This document shows, piece after piece, positions 1-8,158 of a stretch of DNA of 64,000 nt. Made by a program: the position numbers and the translations under genes. The number at the start of each line of letters is the position of its first letter. The first letter of the stretch is position 1. The DNA lies in the NCBI RefSeq assembly GCF_043678055.1, contig NZ_JBHEQA010000001.1, positions 248,001-312,000 on the forward strand, given 5' to 3'. Below the pieces are notes generated by a model. It was not told the DNA's origin, searched no databases, and worked only from the letters and a program-made list of their open reading frames with translations. Origin of the DNA: Spongiimicrobium salis. Lineage in GTDB: Bacteria > Bacteroidota > Bacteroidia > Flavobacteriales > Flavobacteriaceae.

Positions 1-1
1 G

Positions 2-64
2 AACAAACCTCATGGTACCATAGCAGATATCTCTGTGTTTGAACCCTTTTCTACTATGTATTGA
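2..64 (+). CDS. possible C-terminal fragment of a gene cut by the window start
   Basis: A reading frame open from the window edge runs for 20 codons and ends at a TGA at 62-64. It would encode a tail ending FSTMY. It would converge on the SDR gene whose stop lies about 30 nt further on. The fragment is too short to assign to a family, and chance openness over 60 nt is likely, so this is only a placeholder. Confidence 0.2.
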   Translation, partial: NKPHGTIADISVFEPFSTMY

Positions 65-95
65 TAGCCTATTGATTTCCCTTTGTTTTTATGAG

Positions 96-779
96 CTAGA
101 TCTTAAACGACACCATACCGCAATCCATGGGGAATACCTGTCCTGAAAAAGAAGCTGCCTTTTCAGACATTAAAAATTGGGCGGTAGCGGCCACTTCCTT
201 AGGACTCAAGAAGCGTTTTAAGGGGTGGCGTTGGGTGATGTTTTCAATCATTTTTTCATTGCGTAACAATTTGGCGGCCAGGGAGGTATCCGTTACCGTA
301 GGGGCAATGGCGTTGACCCTTATGGTAGGTGCCAATTCAGCGCCCAAGGACTTTACCAAACCTTCAACAGCTGATTTTGAAGTAGCCACACTGGCATGAA
401 AAGGCATGCCCAAGGCGGATGCTACCGTACTAAAGAGTAAAATGGCCGGGTTGGTCCCTTTCTTAAGCTGTGGCAAATATTGCTGAATGGCCTTAACAGC
501 ACCCATAACATTAATTTCAAAATCGGCCCGGAAATCCTCCATGCTCAACCTGGAAATTGGTTTTAAATTAATACTTCCGGGACAATAGATCAGTCCGTCC
601 AATTCATCAATTTCGGGCAAATCATCGCTCAAAATATCACAGGAATAATGAGTGACATGGGCAGGGATTCTTTCGGGTTCCGTTCTACTGATATTAAAAA
701 TCTGATCGGTATCGGACAATAGTTCCAGAATGGCATTACCTATACCTTTACTTCCTCCAATGATGGCTATTTTTCTCAT
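96..779 (-). CDS. SDR-family oxidoreductase with degenerate catalytic site
   Basis: A 227-residue classical-length short-chain dehydrogenase/reductase, probably cytoplasmic. The nucleotide-binding turn GGSKGIG sits at residues 8-14 and a CPGSI stretch at about 66-70 takes the NNAG position. In the active-site region Lys135 of YxxxK is present, but the Tyr position is Val131 and the usual Ser position is Thr118. It is the last gene of a minus-strand set after a PTPS-like gene and folE (6-nt gap). By analogy with sepiapterin reductase, which is also an SDR, it may act on 6-pyruvoyl-tetrahydropterin. The missing Tyr means that catalysis is uncertain. The family call is firm; the substrate is inference. 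Confidence 0.85.
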   Translation of the reverse strand: MRKIAIIGGSKGIGNAILELLSDTDQIFNISRTEPERIPAHVTHYSCDILSDDLPEIDELDGLIYCPGSINLKPISRLSMEDFRADFEINVMGAVKAIQQYLPQLKKGTNPAILLFSTVASALGMPFHASVATSKSAVEGLVKSLGAELAPTIRVNAIAPTVTDTSLAAKLLRNEKMIENITQRHPLKRFLSPKEVAATAQFLMSEKAASFSGQVFPMDCGMVSFKI

Positions 780-785
780 GACATC

Positions 786-1469
786 TTATGAATTTACATA
801 ATTTTGTAGTTCCGCTATTTTATGGGGCGTATTGAACTTACCGCCATAAAAAGAGGTCACAGTGGCAGAGGTATCGTCTTTTATACCACGGGAAGACACA
901 CAGAGGTGTTTTGCATCGATAATGACCGCTACATCTTCCGTATCCAATATGTTGATCAGTTCAAGGGCAATCTGATTGGTCAAACGTTCTTGTACTTGAG
1001 GTCTTTTTGCATAATACTGCACAATGCGATTCAGTTTGGAAAGTCCAATAACCTTACCGGAGGAGATGTAGGCCACGTGCGCTTTCCCTATAATAGGTAC
1101 AAAATGGTGTTCACAGTTGGAATAAAAAGTGATATTTTTTTCCACCAACATCTGATTGTATTGATATTTATTATCAAATAGGGCAATTTTAGGTTTGTTG
1201 TTCGGGTTTAAACCGGAAAAAATTTCTTCGATATACATTTTTGCCACTCGGTTGGGCGTCCCCTTTAAGGAATCGTCAGTTAAATCTAACCCCATTACCT
1301 CCATGATCTGCCCGAACAGATCCGCGATTTGTACTTTTTTTTCTTCGTCGGATAATACAAAAGCATCGCATCGCATAGGGGTTTCCAATCCTGTGGAAAT
1401 GTGGTCATCACCTATTTCTTCATCCGTAAACCCATTTAAGGATTTGTTTTCAATAAGGGTATTCAACAT
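786..1469 (-). CDS. folE: GTP cyclohydrolase I
   Basis: Converts GTP to 7,8-dihydroneopterin triphosphate, the first step of folate and biopterin-type pterin synthesis. The 227-residue protein has the family hallmarks: CEHHFVP (zinc ligand Cys119, His122), GLSKLNRIV near 142-150, RPQVQERLT near 156-164, and the second zinc Cys190 in KHLCVSSRG. The N-terminal 35 residues are a variable extension. The start overlaps the end of the upstream PTPS-like gene by 20 nt, so the two are probably translationally coupled. Pairing with PTPS and an SDR, rather than with folB/folK/folP, points to a tetrahydrobiopterin-like product; that is inference. Confidence 0.95.
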   Translation of the reverse strand: MLNTLIENKSLNGFTDEEIGDDHISTGLETPMRCDAFVLSDEEKKVQIADLFGQIMEVMGLDLTDDSLKGTPNRVAKMYIEEIFSGLNPNNKPKIALFDNKYQYNQMLVEKNITFYSNCEHHFVPIIGKAHVAYISSGKVIGLSKLNRIVQYYAKRPQVQERLTNQIALELINILDTEDVAVIIDAKHLCVSSRGIKDDTSATVTSFYGGKFNTPHKIAELQNYVNS

Positions 1470-1860
1470 AATTTCTTGCTGTTTCGTTCAACTTAATCTT
1501 TAATTCCAAATTTGACTCAATTTCTGCTCGTAATAAGTCGTAAATGACTATGGCAATATTCTCTGCAGTCGGATTTAATTCCGAAAACTCTATCGTATCC
1601 AGGTTGAGGTTTTTATGGTCAAACCTTTTTATAATTTTTTCTTTGATCAGATCTGATAAGATTTTGGCGTCCATGACATAACCCGTTTCTTCATCGACCG
1701 TACCGATGACCTTAACCTCTAGGTCATAATTGTGCCCGTGATAATTGGGATTATTGCATTTTCCAAAAATGATTTGATTCTTTTCCTCACTCCAATTTTT
1801 ATTATGCAATCGATGTGCTGCATTAAAATGTTCGCAACGTATTATGGCAACTCTGTTCAT
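1450..1860 (-). CDS. 6-pyruvoyl-tetrahydropterin synthase / QueD family protein
   Basis: Pterin-binding lyase family acting on dihydroneopterin triphosphate. Numbered from the farther upstream ATG at 1881, the sequence shows HFNAAHRL (His23), CNNPNYHGHNY (catalytic-type Cys42, zinc ligands His48 and His50), DAKILSDLIK and PTAENIA. CNNxxxHGH resembles eukaryotic-type PTPS as well as QueD, so either product is possible. I prefer the ATG at 1860 (residue 8 of the long form): a minus-strand TAnnTTTG element at 1883-1890 would start the transcript downstream of the 1881 codon, and the shorter start gives the family-typical N-terminus MNRVAIIRCEHF. First gene of the pterin operon. No other queuosine genes are visible. 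Confidence 0.9.
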   Translation of the reverse strand: MNRVAIIRCEHFNAAHRLHNKNWSEEKNQIIFGKCNNPNYHGHNYDLEVKVIGTVDEETGYVMDAKILSDLIKEKIIKRFDHKNLNLDTIEFSELNPTAENIAIVIYDLLRAEIESNLELKIKLNETARNYVEYPY

Positions 1861-1882
1861 GCTCTTTTTAGCTTTTGGCATA

Positions 1883-1890
1883 CAAAAATA
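1883..1890 (-). promoter_or_regulatory. putative -7 element of the pterin operon
   Basis: The plus-strand bases CAAAAATA read TATTTTTG on the minus strand and match the Bacteroidota -7 consensus TAnnTTTG. The element lies about 20 nt upstream of the preferred PTPS start and next to the inverted repeat at 1900-1929. Confidence 0.45.
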
Positions 1891-1899
1891 CTCATATTT

Positions 1900-1929
1900 T
1901 GTTTAATAAATAAGTAAAATTATTAAACA
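1900..1929. promoter_or_regulatory. perfect inverted repeat TGTTTAATAA-N10-TTATTAAACA, candidate operator
   Basis: Two 10-nt arms are exact reverse complements separated by 10 nt. The repeat lies between the divergent pterin operon and the FAD oxidoreductase gene and touches both candidate promoters. Its core, TGTTTAA ... TTAAACA with 16 nt between, recurs upstream of the small gene at 3331 with 17 nt between. A shared dimeric regulator is the simplest reading. No regulator gene lies beside it in this window. Confidence 0.6.
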
Positions 1930-1944
1930 ATAATTCAAAACCTA

Positions 1945-1952
1945 TACCTTTG
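1945..1952 (+). promoter_or_regulatory. putative -7 element TACCTTTG of the FAD oxidoreductase gene
   Basis: Matches TAnnTTTG exactly and lies 33 nt upstream of the ATG. The inverted repeat at 1900-1929 occupies the -33 region of this promoter, so a bound protein would control initiation directly. Confidence 0.5.
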
Positions 1953-1985
1953 CACAAAGAATCCAGTAGTATTTATTCGTAATCT

Positions 1986-3248
1986 ATGGAAACAACAAAA
2001 CAGAAAATACATATTGTAGGAGCCGGCATCAGTGGTTTGATAGCCGCGCGGGTCTTAGAAGAAAACGGATTTTGTCCTATAGTGCTGGAAGCATCAGAGC
2101 GCGTAGGTGGGCGGGTCAAAACAGATGTTTTGGGAGGATACCAAATGGATCACGGTTTTCAAGTATTATTGACGGCATATCCTCTTTGCACCCAATATCT
2201 GGACATGGATGCTCTGGAATTACAAAAATTTAAGCCTGGTGCCGTTATTTTTTCCAAAGGGAAGCAATCTATTTTAGGAGACCCGATGAGAGATCTGTCT
2301 TTATTATTTTCTACCCTATTTTCCAGTGTTGCTACTTTTTCCGATAAAATAAAGACGCTCCAGTTAAACTCAGCTTTAAAACATAAAAGTGTGGCCCAGT
2401 TATTTTCCGAAGAGGAAAAGACCACCTTGACTTATCTCACCAACCTAGGGTTTTCCCAAAAAATCATACAAGGATTCTTTATGCCTTTCTTTGCGGGTAT
2501 CTTTTTGGAAACCCAACTTGACACCTCCAGCAGGCTTTTCAACTTTATTTATAAAATGTTTGGTGAAGGTTATGCCACACTTCCAAAGGCCGGAATGGGA
2601 GCCATCCCCGAACAGTTGGCCAATCGGCTTTCCCAAACTACTTTTCGATTCCGTACCCAAGTAGCCGGACTAAGCGATGGAACAATACAATTGAGCAACG
2701 GGGAGACGCTTTCAAGCGACTACACCATCGTGGCCACAGAAGCCCATAATTTGGTGGAGGGTTTACAGGGAGAGCCCACTCTGTGGAAGTCTTGTGAAAC
2801 TTTATATTTTGAGACCCAAAAGCGAATTATCCAGGGCCCTCTAATCGGTTTGATTTCCCAACCCGAAGCATTGATCAACAATATCTTCTTTCATAGCAGT
2901 TTGCCCATGGTCCATACCACCGAAAAAGAATTGTTGTCCGTTACTATAGTCAAAGTTCATCAGTTGTCAGAGGAAGATTTGATCGTACAGGTAAAAAAGG
3001 AATTAAAAGAATATTGTGGTATTGATTCCTGCAACTTTTTAAAACGGTACAAGATTCCGCGAGCGCTCCCGATCACCACTAATGTGCAATATGGGATGAC
3101 ACCTTCCAAAACACGGTTGACCGATACTATTTTCTTGGCTGGGGACACCCTACTCAACGGTTCTTTGAATGCAGCAATGCTCAGCGGAGAGCAAGCGGCC
3201 TTGGGTGTTATACAAGCCATCAATGACGCTATGGTCAAAAAATCTTAA
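1986..3248 (+). CDS. NAD(P)/FAD-dependent oxidoreductase (amine oxidase / phytoene desaturase fold)
   Basis: 420 residues. It starts with the dinucleotide-binding motif IVGAGISGLIAARVL at about residues 10-24, continues with EASERVGGRVKTD at about 37-49 (FAD ribityl-binding GGR), and ends with the C-terminal FAD motif LAGDTLLNGSLNAAMLSG. This layout is that of protoporphyrinogen oxidase-, amine oxidase- and desaturase-like flavoproteins. No transmembrane segment is evident. The gene is divergent from the pterin operon across a shared candidate operator, so a related role, for example in a light or stress response, is possible. The substrate cannot be told from sequence. Confidence 0.85.
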   Translation: METTKQKIHIVGAGISGLIAARVLEENGFCPIVLEASERVGGRVKTDVLGGYQMDHGFQVLLTAYPLCTQYLDMDALELQKFKPGAVIFSKGKQSILGDPMRDLSLLFSTLFSSVATFSDKIKTLQLNSALKHKSVAQLFSEEEKTTLTYLTNLGFSQKIIQGFFMPFFAGIFLETQLDTSSRLFNFIYKMFGEGYATLPKAGMGAIPEQLANRLSQTTFRFRTQVAGLSDGTIQLSNGETLSSDYTIVATEAHNLVEGLQGEPTLWKSCETLYFETQKRIIQGPLIGLISQPEALINNIFFHSSLPMVHTTEKELLSVTIVKVHQLSEEDLIVQVKKELKEYCGIDSCNFLKRYKIPRALPITTNVQYGMTPSKTRLTDTIFLAGDTLLNGSLNAAMLSGEQAALGVIQAINDAMVKKS

Positions 3249-3283
3249 AATAATCTTAATCTGCTTATGATTTTAGGCTATTA

Positions 3284-3324
3284 AATTTTGTTTAACTATT
3301 TTTATATAACAATTAAACAAAATT
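3284..3324. promoter_or_regulatory. perfect 12-bp inverted repeat AATTTTGTTTAA-N17-TTAAACAAAATT, candidate operator
   Basis: Arms at 3284-3295 and 3313-3324 are exact reverse complements. The core TGTTTAA-N17-TTAAACA nearly matches the 1900-1929 repeat in half-site and spacing. It ends 6 nt before the ATG of the small gene at 3331, so a bound protein would block or bend that promoter. Confidence 0.6.
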
Positions 3325-3330
3325 AAACCT

Positions 3331-3552
3331 ATGGATATTTTAAAAGAAGCAGAGGTTTTTGAAAAGGCCAAAATGAGCCATATGTCCACCAGTGATCGTG
3401 TGGTAGCCTCCAGGGAAGCCAAGAGACTAGTATTGTCCATTAATGAAATTTATAAAAAGACCAAAGATTCCAAACTCATGGAAATCATGAAACGGATTAC
3501 GGTCAAGAAACGAAAAATAGAAAAGCGATTAAAGGGCATGCCATCGGTCTGA
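3331..3552 (+). CDS. small basic helical protein, function unknown
   Basis: 73 residues, rich in Lys, Arg and Glu, predicted to be almost wholly helical, with no signal peptide or membrane segment. The last third (TVKKRKIEKRLKGM) is strongly basic. I do not recognise a family. Composition and codon use look genuine and the start follows a clear inverted repeat shared with the pterin/flavoprotein divergon, which argues for a real co-regulated gene. A nucleic-acid or protein-binding accessory role is only a guess. Confidence 0.65.
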   Translation: MDILKEAEVFEKAKMSHMSTSDRVVASREAKRLVLSINEIYKKTKDSKLMEIMKRITVKKRKIEKRLKGMPSV

Positions 3553-3708
3553 CATCCTATTGGTAAGGAACGTCCTTAGGGTATACTGTCACTATAGTTA
3601 AAGGTTGTTATGAAAAGCGTTAAGCTTTGGTTATTCCATACCGCAGTACCTCCAGGGCGTTCTATCTTTTAAACCTTTTTAAAGCTTAGATCATTATTCC
3701 CTTAGCCA

Positions 3709-5028
3709 TCAACGGGGCCTTAAGGTACTGGGCGCACTTTCCATACCGCTAGCATTGATAGATTTTACGACATAGGTTGCGCTCTGATCCAGTAATTTAC
3801 TCCGAAACTTTGTACCGTGAACCCTACGTATGAGATTACCATTGCTGTAGATGTTGTATCCCACAACCCAACTGCCTTTGGTATCATCCATTGCGGGATT
3901 CCATTGTATTGCCCCATCAACCGTCCAACCTAAATTTTGGGGTGCGCTTGGCGGGGTTTTGTCAATTTTGGGAACTTCTCCCATCATCAAACGTTCTATT
4001 TCACCCGCTATTTGATCATCTTCCCTAACCTTTTGGATATGCCCCTGAATACCCTTTTGTTGTGGTATCCATGTACATTCTCCAGAAGGGGTTAGGGTTA
4101 TTTTCCCTGAAGTAAACGCCTTGTAGTTCTCCCCTTCCCCCCGAATGGCATAATGTAGTGCAATTTGATCGTTACTGTGTCGATCAATGTCTTCCGCACC
4201 TCCACGATAGGCAAAGTGTTTCTCATAACTGACTCTCGCTATATGGTTCTTTGGAAGTTTTTTCAGGCCTTGGCCCGTCATCACATTCCCATTATTGGCA
4301 TTGTAATAGTCTCCGTTGCCATTTTCCCAGCCCGAGGCTACAAATGGCGCAGGGCAATTTTCAATGACATAGCGGCACATGCGGTTTCGTTCTTCATTGA
4401 GGCAAGACCATTCCGTATATGGACATAAGATTTCGGAACCACCCCAATTGGTGCGATCCAAACCTTTATTCTTCAAAAAATTGCCGCCCATAGTAACCAC
4501 CTGTTCTACCTTTTGTTTTACCAATTCCCAACCGGTCTTGGCACTCAATTCATCGGGTTGCGATTTCAACAAGCCATAGAAATTGTGCATGGTGCCAATG
4601 ATGACCACGGTAATACTACTATCTTTGGCACTCTCTAAAATTTCGCGATAGAGTTTTACCCCATCCAGGGATTCTTCCCATTTTTTCAGCGACCTAGGAT
4701 AGTCTTTGGCAATATGAAAATCATAGGTATTTTCATTCGCGTGAATTTTATTGGGGTATCCTTTGTAGTCTCCCACTGGAATAGCCGGACGATTATAAAA
4801 GCTGTTGATAGCGCTGATCGAAAGTGCCGACTCCTTTTGATTGGTGGAATTGACGATTGCCAAAATATGGCATTCATCATTGGTAGCCATGTGCTGTAAC
4901 ATGGCCATACAGCCTACGTCATCAGGATCAAAAGAGGGATCTGTATCCAAAATAACCTTCTTTTGGGCAAAAGCAACACTAATATATAGGAAAAAGGTCA
5001 GAGCCAATATCGTTTTTTTCATCACCAT
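3709..5028 (-). CDS. secreted nucleoside hydrolase-like protein with C-terminal Fn3-like domain
   Basis: 439 residues with a signal peptide (hydrophobic core, cleavage near AFAQ at 18-22). The inosine-uridine nucleoside hydrolase motif follows at once: DTDPSFDPDD at 28-37, where the Asp cluster binds Ca2+ and the ribose. After about residue 350 comes a fibronectin type III-like module starting TPPSAPQNLGW. Nucleoside hydrolases split nucleosides into base and ribose; here this would happen in the periplasm or at the surface. The gene follows a second nucleoside hydrolase by 4 nt and lies in the LacI/ribokinase locus. Two Met codons (1 and 3) could start it. Substrate preference is unknown. 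Confidence 0.88.
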   Translation of the reverse strand: MVMKKTILALTFFLYISVAFAQKKVILDTDPSFDPDDVGCMAMLQHMATNDECHILAIVNSTNQKESALSISAINSFYNRPAIPVGDYKGYPNKIHANENTYDFHIAKDYPRSLKKWEESLDGVKLYREILESAKDSSITVVIIGTMHNFYGLLKSQPDELSAKTGWELVKQKVEQVVTMGGNFLKNKGLDRTNWGGSEILCPYTEWSCLNEERNRMCRYVIENCPAPFVASGWENGNGDYYNANNGNVMTGQGLKKLPKNHIARVSYEKHFAYRGGAEDIDRHSNDQIALHYAIRGEGENYKAFTSGKITLTPSGECTWIPQQKGIQGHIQKVREDDQIAGEIERLMMGEVPKIDKTPPSAPQNLGWTVDGAIQWNPAMDDTKGSWVVGYNIYSNGNLIRRVHGTKFRSKLLDQSATYVVKSINASGMESAPSTLRPR

Positions 5029-5032
5029 AACC

Positions 5033-6037
5033 TTAAAAATTACCCAGCATAAATTTCTCCAATTCGGCCTCCATTTTTGCTTTGGGCCATTTCAGCACGA
5101 GATAGGATTGTTGGGATGAAGCTACTCTTTTCCAACTATTTCTCCCTTCGGAATCGGGTACACAAATACCATTTGAAACTCGACTCCAATACGTATCTAC
5201 GCCCCCTCGGACCGCATAAAGTACAGCGGTTTGGTCATAGGTGGCATTGTCAAAAATTTTTCCTTTAAATTGATGGTTCATCCAAGGTGCATATTTGCTA
5301 AAGTGATAAAATCCAAGATACAAGGGGGAGTTTTTATCCAAATTATTGAACACTTCCCCAGTTTTAAGGCTTACCCCTATTTCATATCCCAAGAAAGTGA
5401 TGGGAACTTCTAATTTTTCCAACACATATTGCGTAACCCCTGGCATGTTTCCATCAAAATTCCATTCTTTTCGCTCTCCTTTGGGGAATTGTCCTCCCAT
5501 AATGACAAATTCCTTGACTTTTGCCTTGATCAGTTCCCTTCCGCTCAAGGGGGAATATTTGTCTGCCTTGGAATTTATCAACTTTTTGATGTTCATTAGG
5601 GGACCTACGGTTACAATGGTTATTTGTTGATCTGGAGACCCGGCCAAAAGTTTTCGATACAGTTCCGTAGCTTCCGTTGCGTTTTTACGAGAAACATCAT
5701 GGGGAAGATTATCGGCCAATACTTTGGAATGGTTCCAATCGACGATTCCAATTTCGCTCTGCCTAAAACCTATGGGAATATCTGGATTACCATAGTAGGT
5801 ATTGACAGCATCAATAGCGCTTACGGCATATTTTTCTGCATTCCAGCACATCACGCCCATAAGTTCAATCTCTTTCTTATTCTGAAAATGATTGAGCATG
5901 GCCAAGGCTCCAAGATCATCGGCATCTCCTCCAAAATCAGTATCAAAAATGATATTCTTTTGTCCAAAGAGATTTCCGGTCAAAAGCATTGTCAAGATAC
6001 TGCAAATGAGGGCTTTCATTAATTTTTTACTACGCAT
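5033..6037 (-). CDS. secreted nucleoside hydrolase
   Basis: 334 residues; signal peptide to about residue 25 (LTGNLFGQ), then the family motif DTDFGGDADD at 32-41. Later conserved stretches include TIVTVGPLMNI and FVIMGGQFP, typical of the nucleoside hydrolase fold (VxVGPLTN and MGG). It lacks the Fn3-like tail of its downstream partner and is only about the catalytic core length. Order on the minus strand is LacI regulator, this gene, then the Fn3-bearing hydrolase, so the pair is probably one operon. Two divergent copies may cover different bases or oligomeric substrates (inference). Confidence 0.9.
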   Translation of the reverse strand: MRSKKLMKALICSILTMLLTGNLFGQKNIIFDTDFGGDADDLGALAMLNHFQNKKEIELMGVMCWNAEKYAVSAIDAVNTYYGNPDIPIGFRQSEIGIVDWNHSKVLADNLPHDVSRKNATEATELYRKLLAGSPDQQITIVTVGPLMNIKKLINSKADKYSPLSGRELIKAKVKEFVIMGGQFPKGERKEWNFDGNMPGVTQYVLEKLEVPITFLGYEIGVSLKTGEVFNNLDKNSPLYLGFYHFSKYAPWMNHQFKGKIFDNATYDQTAVLYAVRGGVDTYWSRVSNGICVPDSEGRNSWKRVASSQQSYLVLKWPKAKMEAELEKFMLGNF

Positions 6038-6128
6038 TGTCCTTGTTTTAAAATGTTTTTAAATCGTTGAAGGTATTGGCATTCCCTCTCCGTTTGGGCC
6101 ATGGCCAACTCCTTCTTAGTACCATGAA

Positions 6129-7121
6129 TCATTGTATTTCGGAAACCGAATCACGTTCAATAAATAAGGGTTTGAGCATCTTAGGTGCAACACTTCTTCC
6201 CTCCAATAATTCAAAAAGGCTTTCCACTACAGCTGTACCAATAGCGTGCATAGGCTGCTTTACAGCGGTAAGTGCCGGCGATAATAATTCAAAGTACGGC
6301 TGTTCGTCAAAAGCAATGAGCGACATTTGTTGGGGAATATGCCAACCTTTTTCCTTTAAGGCTTTCATACACCCCATGGCAATTTGATTGTTCAGGGCAA
6401 AGAGGGCGGTAGGAACATCTTGTCTTGCCAACAGTTCTAAAGTACTTTTATACCCATTTTCCACACTATAATCATCCCCTACTACCACAATACCTTCTTG
6501 CGCATTGTGGTCTTCCATTGCTTTTTGATATCCTTTGACTCTATTTTCATTGGATGTGGTTCCTGCGAGTCCCTGGATGCAAGCTATTTTGCGATGTCCT
6601 TTTCCTAGGAGAAAGGAAGTAACTTCATGGGCCCCTAGGAAGTTATTGGTACTGACGAAAGGAAGGTTTGACCCCTCAAAATATCGGTCGATCAGGACCA
6701 CGGGAACAGGAGCATGCCCGACCAAATGTTGTGATTCTCTACCCACAGGCGCAATTAAAATGCCATCTACTTTTCTACCCAAGAGCAAGGCTAGGGATTC
6801 TTCTTCTATAGCGGTTTCATCCTTGGTATCGCAAAGCAACACCATTTTCCCTCTTTTGCGTAATTCCAGCTCCACCGTTCTGGCCAAATTGGCAAAAAAG
6901 GGATTGGATATATCGGGAATGATCAACCCAATGGTATTTGTTTTTTGCAAGCGTAGGTTTCTCGCAATTTGATTGGGGGAAAAATCTAATTTTGAAGCTA
7001 CCTCACGAACCCGTTTTGCCGTCTTCTCGCTAATTCTATACTTTTTTTCCTGCCCGGTAAGCACACGTGAAACCGTCGTGGTAGACATCTGGAGTTCCTG
7101 GGCAAGTTCTTTTAAGGTCAT
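6129..7121 (-). CDS. LacI-family transcriptional regulator
   Basis: 330 residues. The N-terminal helix-turn-helix (LKELAQELQMSTTTVSRVL, residues 3-21) and hinge region with IARNLRLQKTNTIGLIIPDISNPFF are typical, followed by a periplasmic-binding-protein-like effector domain to the end. It lies between the minus-strand nucleoside hydrolases and the plus-strand ribokinase/transporter pair. A near-palindrome of LacI type at 7184-7205 sits in the divergent promoter. It probably represses the locus until ribose, a phosphorylated ribose or a nucleoside is present; the effector is inferred from the neighbours. Confidence 0.93.
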   Translation of the reverse strand: MTLKELAQELQMSTTTVSRVLTGQEKKYRISEKTAKRVREVASKLDFSPNQIARNLRLQKTNTIGLIIPDISNPFFANLARTVELELRKRGKMVLLCDTKDETAIEEESLALLLGRKVDGILIAPVGRESQHLVGHAPVPVVLIDRYFEGSNLPFVSTNNFLGAHEVTSFLLGKGHRKIACIQGLAGTTSNENRVKGYQKAMEDHNAQEGIVVVGDDYSVENGYKSTLELLARQDVPTALFALNNQIAMGCMKALKEKGWHIPQQMSLIAFDEQPYFELLSPALTAVKQPMHAIGTAVVESLFELLEGRSVAPKMLKPLFIERDSVSEIQ

Positions 7122-7183
7122 TGATCGTGCTTTTAAGCTTGCCCATTTTAAGAAAACTTGGTGGTTACAATTTTAATTCTTAA

Positions 7184-7205
7184 TTTGCGCAATCGTTTGT
7201 GCAAA
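7184..7205. promoter_or_regulatory. LacI-type operator, palindrome TTTGCGCAATC|GTTTGTGCAAA
   Basis: A 22-bp palindrome centred on CG with 9 of 11 position pairs complementary, as is typical for LacI-family sites. It lies 27 nt upstream of the ribokinase ATG and 62 nt upstream of the lacI-type gene, so it could control both directions. Confidence 0.7.
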
Positions 7206-7232
7206 ACTAAATATTTATTTTGACATATTAAA

Positions 7233-8156
7233 ATGAAGCAACAAAAAATCATCGTAATTGGGAGTAGCAATACTGATATGGTGCTTAAATCCAGTCATTT
7301 ACCATTGCCTGGGGAAACGGTCATCGGAGGCAGGTTCACCATGAATCCAGGGGGAAAAGGTGCAAACCAGGCAGTTGCAGCGGCTCGTCTCGGAGGCCAT
7401 ATTGTTTTTATTGCCAGAGTAGGCAAGGATCTTTTTGGAGAACAGGCCATTCAAGCTTTCCAAAAACATGGTATAGACACCCGTTTTATTAGCAAAGATG
7501 AAAAAGAAGCCTCAGGGGTTGCCTTGATTATGGTGGACGATCATGGTGAAAATTCCATTGCCGTAGCCCTAGGGGCAAATGGAACACTGAACAAAAAGAA
7601 CATTACACCAGCTTTGCCTGAAATTAAAGAAAGTGCCTTTGTGCTGACCCAATTGGAATCACCCATGCAAACCGTGGAATACCTGGGAAAACTTGCCCAG
7701 AAAAACGATTTGAAATTAGTCCTAAACCCTGCTCCTGCCCAACCCTTGTCCGATGAATTACTGGCTTCCTTACATATCATAACACCCAACCAGATCGAAG
7801 CAGAACTCTTGAGCGGCACCAAAGTATCCGATGAATCCTCTGCACGAATTGCCGCTGGGGCTTTGCGAAAGAAAGGGGTGGACATTGTTATTATTACCAT
7901 GGGAAGCAAAGGGGCTTTTGTACAGTCCGATACTATAAATGAACTGATTCCATCACCAAAAGTACAGGTGGTAGATACTACGGCGGCCGGCGATACTTTC
8001 AACGGGGCGCTGCTGGTTGCCTTAGCCGAAGGAAAAGACTTAAAGTCTGCCGTGGCATTCGCCAACAGTGCTGCGGCCTATGCTGTAGGGATTTTGGGGG
8101 CACAAGCCTCTGCTCCCCTGAGAAAAGATATTAAAACAAGCACCAAAATAGATTAG
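7233..8156 (+). CDS. rbsK: ribokinase
   Basis: 307-residue PfkB-family sugar kinase, the usual length for ribokinase. N-terminal GSSNTDMV and the substrate loop NPGGKGANQAVAAARLGG (near 44-61) are diagnostic for ribokinase rather than fructokinase. The C-terminal signature VDTTAAGDTFNGAL supplies the anion hole and the catalytic base Asp254. It phosphorylates D-ribose to ribose 5-phosphate. It is followed after 2 nt by a sugar transporter gene. With the secreted nucleoside hydrolases this makes a route from extracellular nucleosides to the pentose phosphate pathway. Confidence 0.93.
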   Translation: MKQQKIIVIGSSNTDMVLKSSHLPLPGETVIGGRFTMNPGGKGANQAVAAARLGGHIVFIARVGKDLFGEQAIQAFQKHGIDTRFISKDEKEASGVALIMVDDHGENSIAVALGANGTLNKKNITPALPEIKESAFVLTQLESPMQTVEYLGKLAQKNDLKLVLNPAPAQPLSDELLASLHIITPNQIEAELLSGTKVSDESSARIAAGALRKKGVDIVIITMGSKGAFVQSDTINELIPSPKVQVVDTTAAGDTFNGALLVALAEGKDLKSAVAFANSAAAYAVGILGAQASAPLRKDIKTSTKID

Positions 8157-8158
8157 AA

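Noticed and set aside
1450..1860. Queuosine pathway (QueD) operon
   Set aside because: No queC, queE or queF neighbours are seen; the folE and SDR context suits a biopterin-type route better.
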